Virus record (IMG/VR): IMGVR_UViG_3300010157_001667
Span: 1 to 64,000 of that record
DNA from: a virus
Direction: 5' to 3' (one strand)
Length of the DNA: 64,000 nucleotides
Part shown: positions 17,588-25,745 of the stretch, in pieces
Position numbering within the stretch: position 1 is the stretch's first letter
Layout of the letters: each line of letters starts with the position of its first letter
Made by a program: the position numbers and the translations under genes
The notes under the pieces: model-generated
Seen by the model: only the letters and a program-made list of their open reading frames with translations
Databases searched by the model: none
What the model was told of the DNA's origin: nothing

Positions 17588-17846
17588 GTTTGGCAGTAAT
17601 TCCTGCTTCTTTTTCTAACTGTTCAATAAGATTGGTATATATTTTCTTATAGTATTCATTCATCTTATCAAAATCAGTATCAACTATCTTACCTTCAATT
17701 ACGCACTTTTCTACTTTTTTCTTTGCGTAATCAATAATAACATTGCAGGTTTGTAAGTCTGCTTTTTTAATATTTTTACTTACAGCAACAGACTCATCAA
17801 TCTGCCCGCCCGGTCTTCTCATAAATGTAATGAGTAAATATCTCAT
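17574..17846 (-). CDS. 90-residue protein at the gp62 position
   Basis: The protein follows gp44 through an ATGA overlap, just as gp62 follows gp44 in T4. It is only 90 residues against 187 for T4 gp62, and I see no direct similarity. It begins MRYLLITFMRRPGGQIDE and continues as a helical basic protein, a type found in cyanophage-like T4 genomes. It may be an unrelated gene or a reduced clamp-loader partner. The stop lies in the loop of the bidirectional terminator shared with phoH. Confidence 0.6.
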   Translation of the reverse strand: MRYLLITFMRRPGGQIDESVAVSKNIKKADLQTCNVIIDYAKKKVEKCVIEGKIVDTDFDKMNEYYKKIYTNLIEQLEKEAGITAKQNGA

Positions 17847-18766
17847 GCCGTCAATTCCGCCAGTGTTGCTGCCAGTGAAATTTCAGGAATCCCTACTAAT
17901 GGCAGATTTGCTAAACCATTGCGAATTATAATGATACTTGCGTCTTTCTTCTCTGATGAGTTACCCCACAAGTCTAAGTTATCATACATCCATTTGTAAG
18001 TATCTTCGACACGTGTAGGGTACATAGCAATGTATTGCATTAGTTGTTGTCTTGCTTCCATAATCTTACCTGCTTTAAACAACTGCGTTGCTTCTAACAA
18101 TAGCTCATGTTCACTACTACCCTGTGCTTGTGGCTTCATCAACTTGTTACCACTACTATTAACCTGTAATTGATTTAAACATTTACGCAAATCTGGGTAT
18201 GTTGCACGAACATAACTATCTAAATCATCTAAATCAAATTCAACATTCTCAGTAACCAATACTGTAGCGGCTCTTGCGGTGAACTCAGTTTGATCGGTCT
18301 TTGCAATGTGAAATTCATGGCATCGTGATTTTAATGCAGGGATAATTTTATGTTGATAGTTGCATGTGAGAATATATCTTACAGTATCAGCATATGCTTC
18401 CATATCGTTACGCAATGCCGCTTGTGAAGCTTGTGTTAAGTAATCAGCTTCGTCTAGTAGAACAACCTTGAATTTACCAAACGGCATCGTTTGAACAAAA
18501 CCATTAATCTTATCACGCATATTATCAACACCGTTTTCTCTACTAGCATTGATTTCCAATACGTCATAATCTTCTACTCCAAGTTCGTGTATCAACACTT
18601 TTGCAAGAGTTGTCTTACCAGTACCCGGATCACCACTCAATAGTAAATGCGGTATAGTACCTTCACTTACCCAACCTTCAACTTGTTTCTTTTGTCGTTC
18701 ATTAACAAACACATAATCTTGTACTGTGTTCGGACGATACTTCTCAACCCAAAGTTTGTTCTTCAT
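17843..18766 (-). CDS. 44: Clamp loader ATPase subunit (gp44)
   Basis: An AAA+ protein of the RFC/gp44 type that opens the sliding clamp gp45 and loads it at primer ends. It has WVEKYRPNTVQDY at residues 6-18, Walker A GDPGTGKT (45-52), Walker B LLDEAD (D105-D108) and the SRC sensor motif (147-149). The length of 307 residues matches T4 gp44 (319). It overlaps the genes on both sides by ATGA, forming a tightly coupled operon. Clamp and polymerase genes are not in this window. Confidence 0.93.
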   Translation of the reverse strand: MKNKLWVEKYRPNTVQDYVFVNERQKKQVEGWVSEGTIPHLLLSGDPGTGKTTLAKVLIHELGVEDYDVLEINASRENGVDNMRDKINGFVQTMPFGKFKVVLLDEADYLTQASQAALRNDMEAYADTVRYILTCNYQHKIIPALKSRCHEFHIAKTDQTEFTARAATVLVTENVEFDLDDLDSYVRATYPDLRKCLNQLQVNSSGNKLMKPQAQGSSEHELLLEATQLFKAGKIMEARQQLMQYIAMYPTRVEDTYKWMYDNLDLWGNSSEKKDASIIIIRNGLANLPLVGIPEISLAATLAELTA

Positions 18767-19056
18767 TTTCTTAACATTTCTAGTGTGATAACGTGTGCGA
18801 TGCCCTGACCCAAATCTTGCTCAGAGGGGATGATATGTAATGTGTTATCATGTCTATCAGTTTTTTCATTGTAACTTGAATATTCTAGCACATAACCACC
18901 ATTAGCCATATGTATTGTGAAATTCATACCTCTGCTATCAAGCTGTGACCCTCTAGTGATAGCAAGAGGACCTCTTCTATGAGGTTTTGATTCTACTACC
19001 TCATTGTCTTGTGGGAATATAAAGTTGTGTAATTTTTGTCTAAACCAGTTTATCAT
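18763..19056 (-). CDS. Conserved-type hypothetical, 97 residues
   Basis: The protein contains RGPLAITRGSQLDSRGMNFT and a NGGYVLEYSSY hairpin, resembling a hypothetical protein found next to replication genes in cyanophage-like T4 genomes. No catalytic motif is seen. It is the gene immediately before gp44 and overlaps it by ATGA, so it belongs to the replication operon. Function unknown. Confidence 0.6.
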   Translation of the reverse strand: MINWFRQKLHNFIFPQDNEVVESKPHRRGPLAITRGSQLDSRGMNFTIHMANGGYVLEYSSYNEKTDRHDNTLHIIPSEQDLGQGIAHVITLEMLRK

Positions 19057-19422
19057 TTAAAATACCTTGTCGCCCATGGTCTCATCCGTCATTGGTTCGT
19101 CACTGACCATAAGTATGTCGTTAGGATCAATCTTACGAATAACTCTTTCACCAGTGCCGTCATCTATTTTAATCCCTCTAGTCCAACGACCGTGACTAAT
19201 TAGGATATACTGCCCAGCTTTCACGTCCAGTTGTGTTGGACCTACAGCATATACTTGTCCCCAACGTGGGCGAATACCAGCAGACTTCATATCATCATTA
19301 GGTAGTAAGATACCACCATTTGTAATACGTACATCAAACTTCATGTCACTAACAATGATAGTGTCACCTATCGCAGTTAATGATTTGATTTTGTGCGGTG
19401 CAAATGCTAATTTTGTTTCCAT
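19057..19422 (-). CDS. groES: GroES/gp31-like co-chaperonin
   Basis: The 121-residue product shows the Cpn10 fold: IGDTIIVSDMKFD as first strands, a mobile-loop-like segment RITNGGILLPNDD, the WGQVYAVGPTQLDVKAGQYI core and a closing NDILMVSDE strand. T4 gp31 (111 residues) replaces GroES on host GroEL to fold the capsid protein; this protein probably does the same. With DnaJ and the ClpA-like protein it gives the phage three proteostasis factors within 8 kb. It is preceded by a weak AAAGAA SD and follows the 19424 gene by 1 bp. Confidence 0.85.
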   Translation of the reverse strand: METKLAFAPHKIKSLTAIGDTIIVSDMKFDVRITNGGILLPNDDMKSAGIRPRWGQVYAVGPTQLDVKAGQYILISHGRWTRGIKIDDGTGERVIRKIDPNDILMVSDEPMTDETMGDKVF

Positions 19423-19423
19423 A

Positions 19424-19780
19424 TTATTTCTTTGATTCTTTGGCTTTAATTTTTTCTACTTCAATATCATCCTCAATTGATTCTTCTAACTCTAATTCTG
19501 CTACAGTTAGTTCCTCAACTTTTGGTTGAACTGCTTCTACTTTATGCGGGATTGGTTTAGTTGTAACAGGTCTTTTAACCTGTGCTGATTTATTACCTAC
19601 AGTTTTTCCATAAGCTTCATTTACTTTATCAGTAACCGGTCTAATTACTCGACCACTAGAATCAATTGTGTCGCCTCTAGCATTAACGCTCATATTACCA
19701 ACTGCCCTAGTATGCTCGTTTCTTGCAGCCAGTGCTCCCATATCTACTGATTTTCCCATTGCGGATTTATAATTTTTCAT
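19424..19780 (-). CDS. Conserved-type small protein with charged tail
   Basis: The first 60 residues (KSAMGKSVDMGALAARNE, VGNMSVNARGDTIDSSG) resemble a hypothetical protein of cyanophage-like T4 genomes; the remainder is a Lys/Glu-rich disordered tail. Length is 118 residues. A good SD (AAGGAG) precedes the ATG. It lies between the DnaE-like fragment and the GroES-like gene. Function unknown. Confidence 0.6.
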   Translation of the reverse strand: MKNYKSAMGKSVDMGALAARNEHTRAVGNMSVNARGDTIDSSGRVIRPVTDKVNEAYGKTVGNKSAQVKRPVTTKPIPHKVEAVQPKVEELTVAELELEESIEDDIEVEKIKAKESKK

Positions 19781-19790
19781 TTTGGTCTCC

Positions 19791-20297
19791 TTATTTTAAA
19801 AACTCATCTATTGACAAATCATAGTACAAACTATTTATACGATGTATCTCAAGTAAAAACAATACAAAACTTGCTACACTACTACCTCGACCTACACCCC
19901 AAACAATATTATGTTTACGCATAGTGTCAACCAAATACTTAAGATACTTTAATAGAATAAACATATCACGGTCTTGGAACTTAATTAACTCTTCACCTGC
20001 TCTTTGTAATTCTGCTTCAGTAGTACACTTGTCTAGTACATACTTAGCAATGTCCATATTTAAATATTCAGGTGGCAAGTGCCAAGATGATTGATTAGTG
20101 TTATCAAATTCCTCTACTGATACTTTTGGGTCAACATACTCAATAAGTTTGGGTATATTTTCCAATTGCAATACATCATTAAAGTTAATAGCTTTCTCTA
20201 CAAAAGCATATTTTATTGTACGTAACGGGTCTTGTAGATATAACAAACACAAGTCTGACTCAGTAAAAATAGATTGACCGTAAATATCTGATTTCAT
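19791..20297 (-). CDS. DnaE-like fragment protein
   Basis: The C-terminal part reads IVWGVGRGSSVASFV (WGVGRGSS at 133-140) then LYYDLSIDEFLK, closely matching the glycine-rich GPGRGS motif and the DPLRYDLLFERFL segment of bacterial DNA polymerase III alpha. The protein ends there, before the catalytic palm aspartates, so it cannot be a complete polymerase. The upstream part is helical and also DnaE-like in places (PPEYLNMDI). I chose the ATG at 20295-20297 over an upstream TTG. A sigma70-like promoter with TACAAT and a 17-bp spacer lies just before it. Its role could be regulatory or decoy; unknown. Confidence 0.72.
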   Translation of the reverse strand: MKSDIYGQSIFTESDLCLLYLQDPLRTIKYAFVEKAINFNDVLQLENIPKLIEYVDPKVSVEEFDNTNQSSWHLPPEYLNMDIAKYVLDKCTTEAELQRAGEELIKFQDRDMFILLKYLKYLVDTMRKHNIVWGVGRGSSVASFVLFLLEIHRINSLYYDLSIDEFLK

Positions 20298-20303
20298 GTA
20301 CCT

Positions 20304-20332
20304 ATTGTAACACAAAACAGATATGAAAACAA
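20304..20332 (-). promoter_or_regulatory. Sigma70-like promoter of the DnaE-like gene
   Basis: TTGTTT (20327-20332), 17-bp spacer, TACAAT (20304-20309), just before the ATG at 20297. The ATG would lie close to the transcript start. Confidence 0.65.
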
Positions 20333-20345
20333 TATATTTGGATAC

Positions 20346-20942
20346 TTATTTTACCGTATCTAATGTAAAAATAATTTCAGTTGCTTCGGGTTTACATAAG
20401 TGTTTCCAACCCAAATCTAATTCAGCCCATTCATTGTCTTTATGTAATTTGACAATCTTATCTTTTTTGTTTGTTTTTTTGTTATTTGAAATGTTTGAAC
20501 CACTATCATTCCACCAACTAGTTTTGTCATTATATGGTTCAAAATCATCTTCAATGTCTACTAAATATTCAACATCATCACTTAATTGAGATTTAAATGA
20601 CATATGTGTAATGTTAAATTTACCTTCAGTAATAGCATTCATTTTTAGTAATAATGGAATTGCTAATGCTTGGTCATATGGTTCAACTGGAAGCACACAT
20701 ACCTTCATTCCCAAATTAGTAAAAGTATCTATAACTTTTTTCTCAGTAGATTGAATAAAAACTGAATTGGTAATACATTCATCAACAAAGTATTTCATTC
20801 TTTCAAGTGCAATAGTTTGTTCATATGGTTCTTCAGTTAGTATATCAACAAACATTGTAAAGGAATACATTCCAATTTGATACTCATCATGTAACCATAT
20901 TCCAGCGATGAAATTAAATTCTCGTTTAATTCTAGCGGTCAT
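20346..20942 (-). CDS. Hypothetical protein, 198 residues
   Basis: The protein has a structured N-terminal two thirds (REFNFIAGIWLHDEYQIGMY) and an Asn/Lys-rich linker (NNKKTNKKDK) before a short C-terminal segment. No family recognised. It starts in an ATGA overlap with the 79-residue gene upstream, so the two are coupled. Its stop is about 15 bp from the early promoter of the DnaE-like gene. Confidence 0.55.
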   Translation of the reverse strand: MTARIKREFNFIAGIWLHDEYQIGMYSFTMFVDILTEEPYEQTIALERMKYFVDECITNSVFIQSTEKKVIDTFTNLGMKVCVLPVEPYDQALAIPLLLKMNAITEGKFNITHMSFKSQLSDDVEYLVDIEDDFEPYNDKTSWWNDSGSNISNNKKTNKKDKIVKLHKDNEWAELDLGWKHLCKPEATEIIFTLDTVK

Positions 20943-21178
20943 TTTTTACCCTCTTTTTCTACACTGATAGATGATTGAATGTTTTGTTTTTTCATTATAG
21001 CATCCATTTTGATGCCATATTCTTTTTTATAACTATCTAAGACCATGCAAAGCTGATGAATCATGGGTCCATTTTGCATTGAGTATGCAAAGTTAAGTTT
21101 TTTAGTTAAATCCGAAATAGACGTTTGAAGGTCTTCAAGCGACTTATCAGACAGTGATGTAATGAACGGATGTTCCAT
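20939..21178 (-). CDS. Small helical protein, 79 residues
   Basis: A mostly helical protein (LEDLQTSISDLTKKLNFAY, DSYKKEYGIKMDAIMKK) of unknown function; similar small proteins occur in cyanophage-like T4 genomes. The ATG begins 5 nt after a GATAAATA late box with no SD, so the mRNA is predicted to be leaderless. It is coupled to the following gene by ATGA. Confidence 0.6.
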   Translation of the reverse strand: MEHPFITSLSDKSLEDLQTSISDLTKKLNFAYSMQNGPMIHQLCMVLDSYKKEYGIKMDAIMKKQNIQSSISVEKEGKK

Positions 21179-21183
21179 TCAAA

Positions 21184-21191
21184 TATTTATC
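21184..21191 (-). promoter_or_regulatory. Late promoter box GATAAATA, leaderless type
   Basis: The box ends 5 nt before the ATG at 21178; no SD. Confidence 0.75.
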
Positions 21192-21213
21192 TAGTAATAA
21201 CGTGTTGAAATTT

Positions 21214-22611
21214 TTATGCGTATGTAGAATTAAGGGTATACCAAATTCCACCTACGTTAGAGGCTGCGCTAGTAGAACAGAAATATTCTACTGCCGCTGA
21301 GTTACCCAGTGTTACTGATACGTTACTTGTTCCACCATTAATGTTAGCACCTGTATTTGGATATACACGTAAGGTATTTGCTGTATTGTTTCGTATGATT
21401 ATACGATATCCAGCTACAGCAACAGGTAATTTTACACCAGAGTTAACAGGAACAGTAGTTACTATATTAATATTATTTGTTAATAATGTAGCATTTGCTT
21501 GTACTGTGCCGGCAGCAATGACACTATCATTAGAACTTACTGCTAAGAATCCACCAACAGTTAAATTACCACTGATAGTTTGGTCAGCACTAGATGCGCC
21601 AGCTAATGCAATACTTTTCCATATAGCATTCCCGTTGTAGCTAGTTCCTACCATGTTGCCCGTACCTGCATTAATTGCAAATGTTGAACCGGCTGTACCA
21701 TCAAATCCAGTTGCTGAAATTGTTATATTAGAACTATCTGGAATTGATTTAATATAATAAACAGTATTAGCAACAATATTTCCCCAAGTGTTGCCAGTAA
21801 ATATAATAGGTGCATTTTGTACTAAACTTGTATTAGAACCACAATTTATTAAATTACCTGCGTAAGTTGCAGTAATAGATTTAACCACTGTGGTTGAACT
21901 AAATGACCCCGTACATACATATACATAATTAGCATTTACTGCTATGTCACCGGCAACATCACCTTGAAAGCCAGTTGGGGCAGGTGTACGTTGTTGTACT
22001 TGTGTAGAAATTCTAGGTCTATTATATGGTTCAATTGTAATATTGTTACCGCAATCTGTTGTACTCAATCTATATTCTAGTTGATTAACACCATACGGTA
22101 TAGTAACTGTGGGTACGTTAGCTACATTAGCAAAGTTTTCCAATGTTTCTACACCATAAGTACCTGTCATTGATACTTGTGATGGGAATGAAATAACCGA
22201 TTGACTATTTGAAATATTGAGTATTAGTTGTACATTACTTTGTGTGCCGCTTGGCGCCCATCCTGCAAATTGAAGTGTTGTGTTGCCAGAAATACTACCA
22301 TATTGTACATCACCTAAACTAGCATTGATAACAACGGTATTAGAGATGTTATTGCCTAAATTATATGTACTAGCACGGAAACTACGGGTTAGTGCATTGC
22401 TAATCAATGTGTTAGCCATGTTATTGTTTACAACTGTATTTGCTAATGCGGATTTAACCACGACATTATTTTGCAAATCTGTAATTTCAGTACTAGCTGT
22501 ATTAAGATTAGTTCTTATTGTGGCAAAGTTATCTCTGAACCCTTGGCTGTTATTATTAACTCCGGGTACAGGATAATTTACATTTATTCCATTTGTGTTT
22601 ATTTGACTCAT
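21214..22611 (-). CDS. Fibre-like virion protein, shares tip domain with 25746-28280
   Basis: The 465-residue protein starts MSQINTNGINVNYPVPG followed by SQGFRDNFATI, an N-terminus I recall from structural proteins of cyanophage-like phages. The body is Thr/Asn/Val-rich beta structure. The last 70 residues (GVKLPVAVAGYRIIIRN ... RVYPNTGANINGG ... WYTLNSTYA) are clearly related to the C-terminus of the 844-residue fibre at 25746-28280, so both probably end in the same tip domain. An ACTAAATA box and a GACGGAAAA SD precede it. A tail-fibre or baseplate-fibre role is inferred. Confidence 0.68.
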   Translation of the reverse strand: MSQINTNGINVNYPVPGVNNNSQGFRDNFATIRTNLNTASTEITDLQNNVVVKSALANTVVNNNMANTLISNALTRSFRASTYNLGNNISNTVVINASLGDVQYGSISGNTTLQFAGWAPSGTQSNVQLILNISNSQSVISFPSQVSMTGTYGVETLENFANVANVPTVTIPYGVNQLEYRLSTTDCGNNITIEPYNRPRISTQVQQRTPAPTGFQGDVAGDIAVNANYVYVCTGSFSSTTVVKSITATYAGNLINCGSNTSLVQNAPIIFTGNTWGNIVANTVYYIKSIPDSSNITISATGFDGTAGSTFAINAGTGNMVGTSYNGNAIWKSIALAGASSADQTISGNLTVGGFLAVSSNDSVIAAGTVQANATLLTNNINIVTTVPVNSGVKLPVAVAGYRIIIRNNTANTLRVYPNTGANINGGTSNVSVTLGNSAAVEYFCSTSAASNVGGIWYTLNSTYA

Positions 22612-22628
22612 ATTAGTTTTCCGTCTAG

Positions 22629-22636
22629 TATTTAGT
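22629..22636 (-). promoter_or_regulatory. Late promoter-like box ACTAAATA
   Basis: Lies 17 nt before the ATG at 22611 with GACGGAAAA as SD. It overlaps the 3' end of the preceding gene. Confidence 0.5.
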
Positions 22637-25112
22637 ATTGAGTTTTATTCGGCAAAATAGTTTTTCTCGGGAATAAAACGTAAAAATCTTCGCTATTTAA
22701 TGGGTCAGGCGTAGGGGTCGCACTCGGCAAATCATCCCAACTTGGTGGTATTGTTGCGTTATTATAGTTGTAAGTAGCACTCTTATCCACACTAAATCTA
22801 TCAATTTGGAAATTAATTAAATTTAGTGTGTAATCCCAATTATTTTCTATATTAGTTTTGATGATATCAGCAAATCCTGGTTTAGTGTAACATATAACCC
22901 AAGCTTGAGTATATCCCAAAGTACTACCATTACTTTGTTGACTAGTCATCCATAATGGTAACAGTGTACTATTGAATACTTGTCCTACAACTTGTCCTAC
23001 ACGATTACGCATATTGTACAAGCTATTTGGATATAACCTTCTTGCATATCCCGGTGTTCTGCTTGTGTAATAGCCTGGTGGCAAGTCTTTATTATAACTT
23101 GTGTATATATCGGTTATGCTTGTGTACCATGGACCTAATCCTAAGTCAATTGGTCTTGGCCAATATATTTGTTGTTGAATACTTACACCTGATGGATTAA
23201 CTAAATTGTCAATGACCTCACTGTATACAACTTCATAAATTATGTCACCTGCACTATTTTTTGCTACAGCAGTTTTAAGTTCACCTAAAGTAATATTTCT
23301 CCAATAGTGATTTTGTGTGACAGCTACTAAATATTCTTGTATATCACTGGCATATATTCCATATGCATGTTCATATATAACACTTGTTGCCTTGCCAAAG
23401 TATTGGTCATTTTCTCTGTATAAACTTTCAGGTGGTATTAATGAATCATTATTTAATAATGATGCTAGTATCTGTCTATCATTAATAGAGGGTGTTGCTT
23501 GAATATATAATGTATCAGTTGGTTGACTGAATTCTTGTAAAACAGTTATTGTGAATGACTTACTTGATTCCACAGCTGGGTATTCAGTTGAATAGGCTTG
23601 CACAGTGAAAGAGAATGCAGTTGTTGCACCTTGTTCTAGTAATTCATTTGTAGGTTGATCGGCCACTCTACCTGTAATTTGTCCATTACTAGAAAGAGTT
23701 AGGTTAGGTGGTAGTACTGTATCATTTATTAATCTATAACTTAAAACAACGTCACTTGTTGCTTTAACAAACAATGTACTAATAGTTCCGTTAAATATTT
23801 GACCTAAGTCAGTGTTACTATCCCATACAACATTACCAGTAATACCTTTTCGTAAATTATAAGTAAAGTTGAAGAAGGGACTTATATATGAGGGGCTATT
23901 TGATTTATAAACACCTACGCTAAAGTTATAGCTACTTACACCATTACTTGCCAATGCAGGTGTACCTGTAATCCATCCAGTTTGAGTATCCCCGGTCAAT
24001 TCACTGGGCAAACCAGAGAATGCATAAGTTATAGGATTACCATCAAAGTCATATCCTATAATTTTAAATGCAAAGTATTCACCACTTTGAAAGTTTCCCA
24101 TAAATGCTGATTGTGACGGGGCCACTGGTGGTAAAATATAATAACCATAGTACGGATCAGTATTGCTTAAATTGTATGTTAATGGTCTGGTATTTAATAT
24201 TGTTGGTACTCTAGTATTAGGTGGTTTTCCAGGACCACCTTGAGTAGTAGGGGTGTTTTGATTAACAACAGTTATTGTATAGGAACCTGTATCACCACCC
24301 AACGGGCTAGTAAGTTCAAGTATAAAACTATAAGTTCTTATTGTTGGTGTACCTGTAGATACTGCAGGTAATGTAACAACCATAGCACCAGAACCCTCAG
24401 TTAATAATAATTGAGATCCGTTTTGTGTTACACTAATCGAAAAGGTAGTTGATGATGGTATTGATTTGATATAATATTGTTGACCACTATTTAAATCACC
24501 AAATATTGTTCCAGAAAATACAACAGGTCTTCCTACATAAAAACCAATTGTTGAAGTAACTGTAATTAAATTAGTTGAGCTAGATGTCTCTGATGAGTTT
24601 GTTATGACTGACGGAGTAGTTATTGTTACTACTGGTGGTCTAGGATAGCCACGTATATTACCTAATAAATCAATCTCTAAACCAGGTGGCAATGCACCCT
24701 CTTTAACTTGTACAATTACAGGATTACTTGTACTTGGATTAGTGTAGGTAACTGGTAAACTAATCCATAAGCTATCTTGTGTGTTTAATAAGCTACCGTT
24801 TGGAGTAGTGAATTGTGGAATTGCTGAACCGGATATATTTATTGAAAAAGTTCTATCTCTAATATTTCCTAAATTATCTGTAACCCTAACAGTGAATGCA
24901 CTTACTGTATTTCTCGTAACTAGTGTTGGTGTACCTGATATTAACCCCATAGTAGATAAACTTAAACCATCAGGCAATGAACCACTTATTACTTGATAAG
25001 TTATTGATGTTGCAGGACTTACTGGGTCCGCAGACAATTCAAAGGCCATTATTAATAATGCCGGATAACTACCTATAAGTCCTGCGCTTGTGTTCCAAAC
25101 TGGTTGTGCCAT
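22632..25112 (-). CDS. Ig-like repeat virion adhesin
   Basis: The 826-residue protein contains several putative-Ig (He_PIG / cadherin-like) repeats with the signature GSLPDGLSLST..GLISGTPT, seen again as GALPPGLEIDLLGNIRGYP, GLPSELTGDTQTGWITGTP and LPPNLTLSSNGQITGR. Such domains bind carbohydrates or other surface groups in phage tails. Residues after about 530 form a different domain rich in Tyr and Trp. It follows the lysozyme gene by 1 bp and precedes the 21214 fibre gene. A host-binding role is inferred. Confidence 0.7.
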   Translation of the reverse strand: MAQPVWNTSAGLIGSYPALLIMAFELSADPVSPATSITYQVISGSLPDGLSLSTMGLISGTPTLVTRNTVSAFTVRVTDNLGNIRDRTFSINISGSAIPQFTTPNGSLLNTQDSLWISLPVTYTNPSTSNPVIVQVKEGALPPGLEIDLLGNIRGYPRPPVVTITTPSVITNSSETSSSTNLITVTSTIGFYVGRPVVFSGTIFGDLNSGQQYYIKSIPSSTTFSISVTQNGSQLLLTEGSGAMVVTLPAVSTGTPTIRTYSFILELTSPLGGDTGSYTITVVNQNTPTTQGGPGKPPNTRVPTILNTRPLTYNLSNTDPYYGYYILPPVAPSQSAFMGNFQSGEYFAFKIIGYDFDGNPITYAFSGLPSELTGDTQTGWITGTPALASNGVSSYNFSVGVYKSNSPSYISPFFNFTYNLRKGITGNVVWDSNTDLGQIFNGTISTLFVKATSDVVLSYRLINDTVLPPNLTLSSNGQITGRVADQPTNELLEQGATTAFSFTVQAYSTEYPAVESSKSFTITVLQEFSQPTDTLYIQATPSINDRQILASLLNNDSLIPPESLYRENDQYFGKATSVIYEHAYGIYASDIQEYLVAVTQNHYWRNITLGELKTAVAKNSAGDIIYEVVYSEVIDNLVNPSGVSIQQQIYWPRPIDLGLGPWYTSITDIYTSYNKDLPPGYYTSRTPGYARRLYPNSLYNMRNRVGQVVGQVFNSTLLPLWMTSQQSNGSTLGYTQAWVICYTKPGFADIIKTNIENNWDYTLNLINFQIDRFSVDKSATYNYNNATIPPSWDDLPSATPTPDPLNSEDFYVLFPRKTILPNKTQY

Positions 25113-25113
25113 G

Positions 25114-25734
25114 TTATGCGCCTAAATATTCTAATGCAATATGATAGTGATGTTCTCTATCAGCTAATCCAATAGTACCGCCATTGATACGTTTTGTTAA
25201 TGTTACAAAATCATCTCTATCACAATATTGATTTAGTTTGTTGTTATCCCAGAACCAACCAGCGCTGGCAACAGCACCATTGGGTGTTTCTAAATATCTT
25301 ACAGTATCTTCAATACTCATATCTAATGCTTCAGCAAACTTTGTATAGTTATCACGACCGGTCAATTGTATTAATCCGCGACCTCTAAATCTAAATCCAT
25401 CGCCACTTGCTTCGTCACCGTTCTTCATACGATTAGCATATACACGATTAGCAATCATCTCTGGCTTGCGTTCATATGGTTTAGCAATATCTTCTGTAGG
25501 GAAATATTTTTTAAACGTTCCCACTAATCCTTTTGCACTGTAGTTTAAGTTTTCAATGACAGCATTAAAGCCACCGCTTTCATGTGCTACTTGTGCTAGA
25601 AAACCTGCAACACGTTTGGGATTCTCAAACATTTCGTAGTATTCTGCTACAGTGTTTAGTGGCTCAACATAACCCTCTAGTATAGAGCGTGTTGTTTTTG
25701 TACACATTGCTGTTAATAATTCTATTGTTACCAT
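25114..25734 (-). CDS. GH19 chitinase-family lysozyme / endolysin
   Basis: A 206-residue glycoside hydrolase family 19 enzyme. The catalytic glutamate is E52 in AQVAHESGGF, a second acid (about E108) lies in NGDEASGDG, and RFRGRGLIQLTGRDNY (115-130) is the GH19 signature. In phages this family cuts peptidoglycan between N-acetylmuramic acid and N-acetylglucosamine. No signal peptide or cell-wall-binding domain is present, so release probably needs a holin. It sits between fibre genes, so a virion-borne lysin cannot be excluded. SD AAAGGT precedes the ATG. Confidence 0.88.
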   Translation of the reverse strand: MVTIELLTAMCTKTTRSILEGYVEPLNTVAEYYEMFENPKRVAGFLAQVAHESGGFNAVIENLNYSAKGLVGTFKKYFPTEDIAKPYERKPEMIANRVYANRMKNGDEASGDGFRFRGRGLIQLTGRDNYTKFAEALDMSIEDTVRYLETPNGAVASAGWFWDNNKLNQYCDRDDFVTLTKRINGGTIGLADREHHYHIALEYLGA

Positions 25735-25745
25735 GTTTTACCTTT

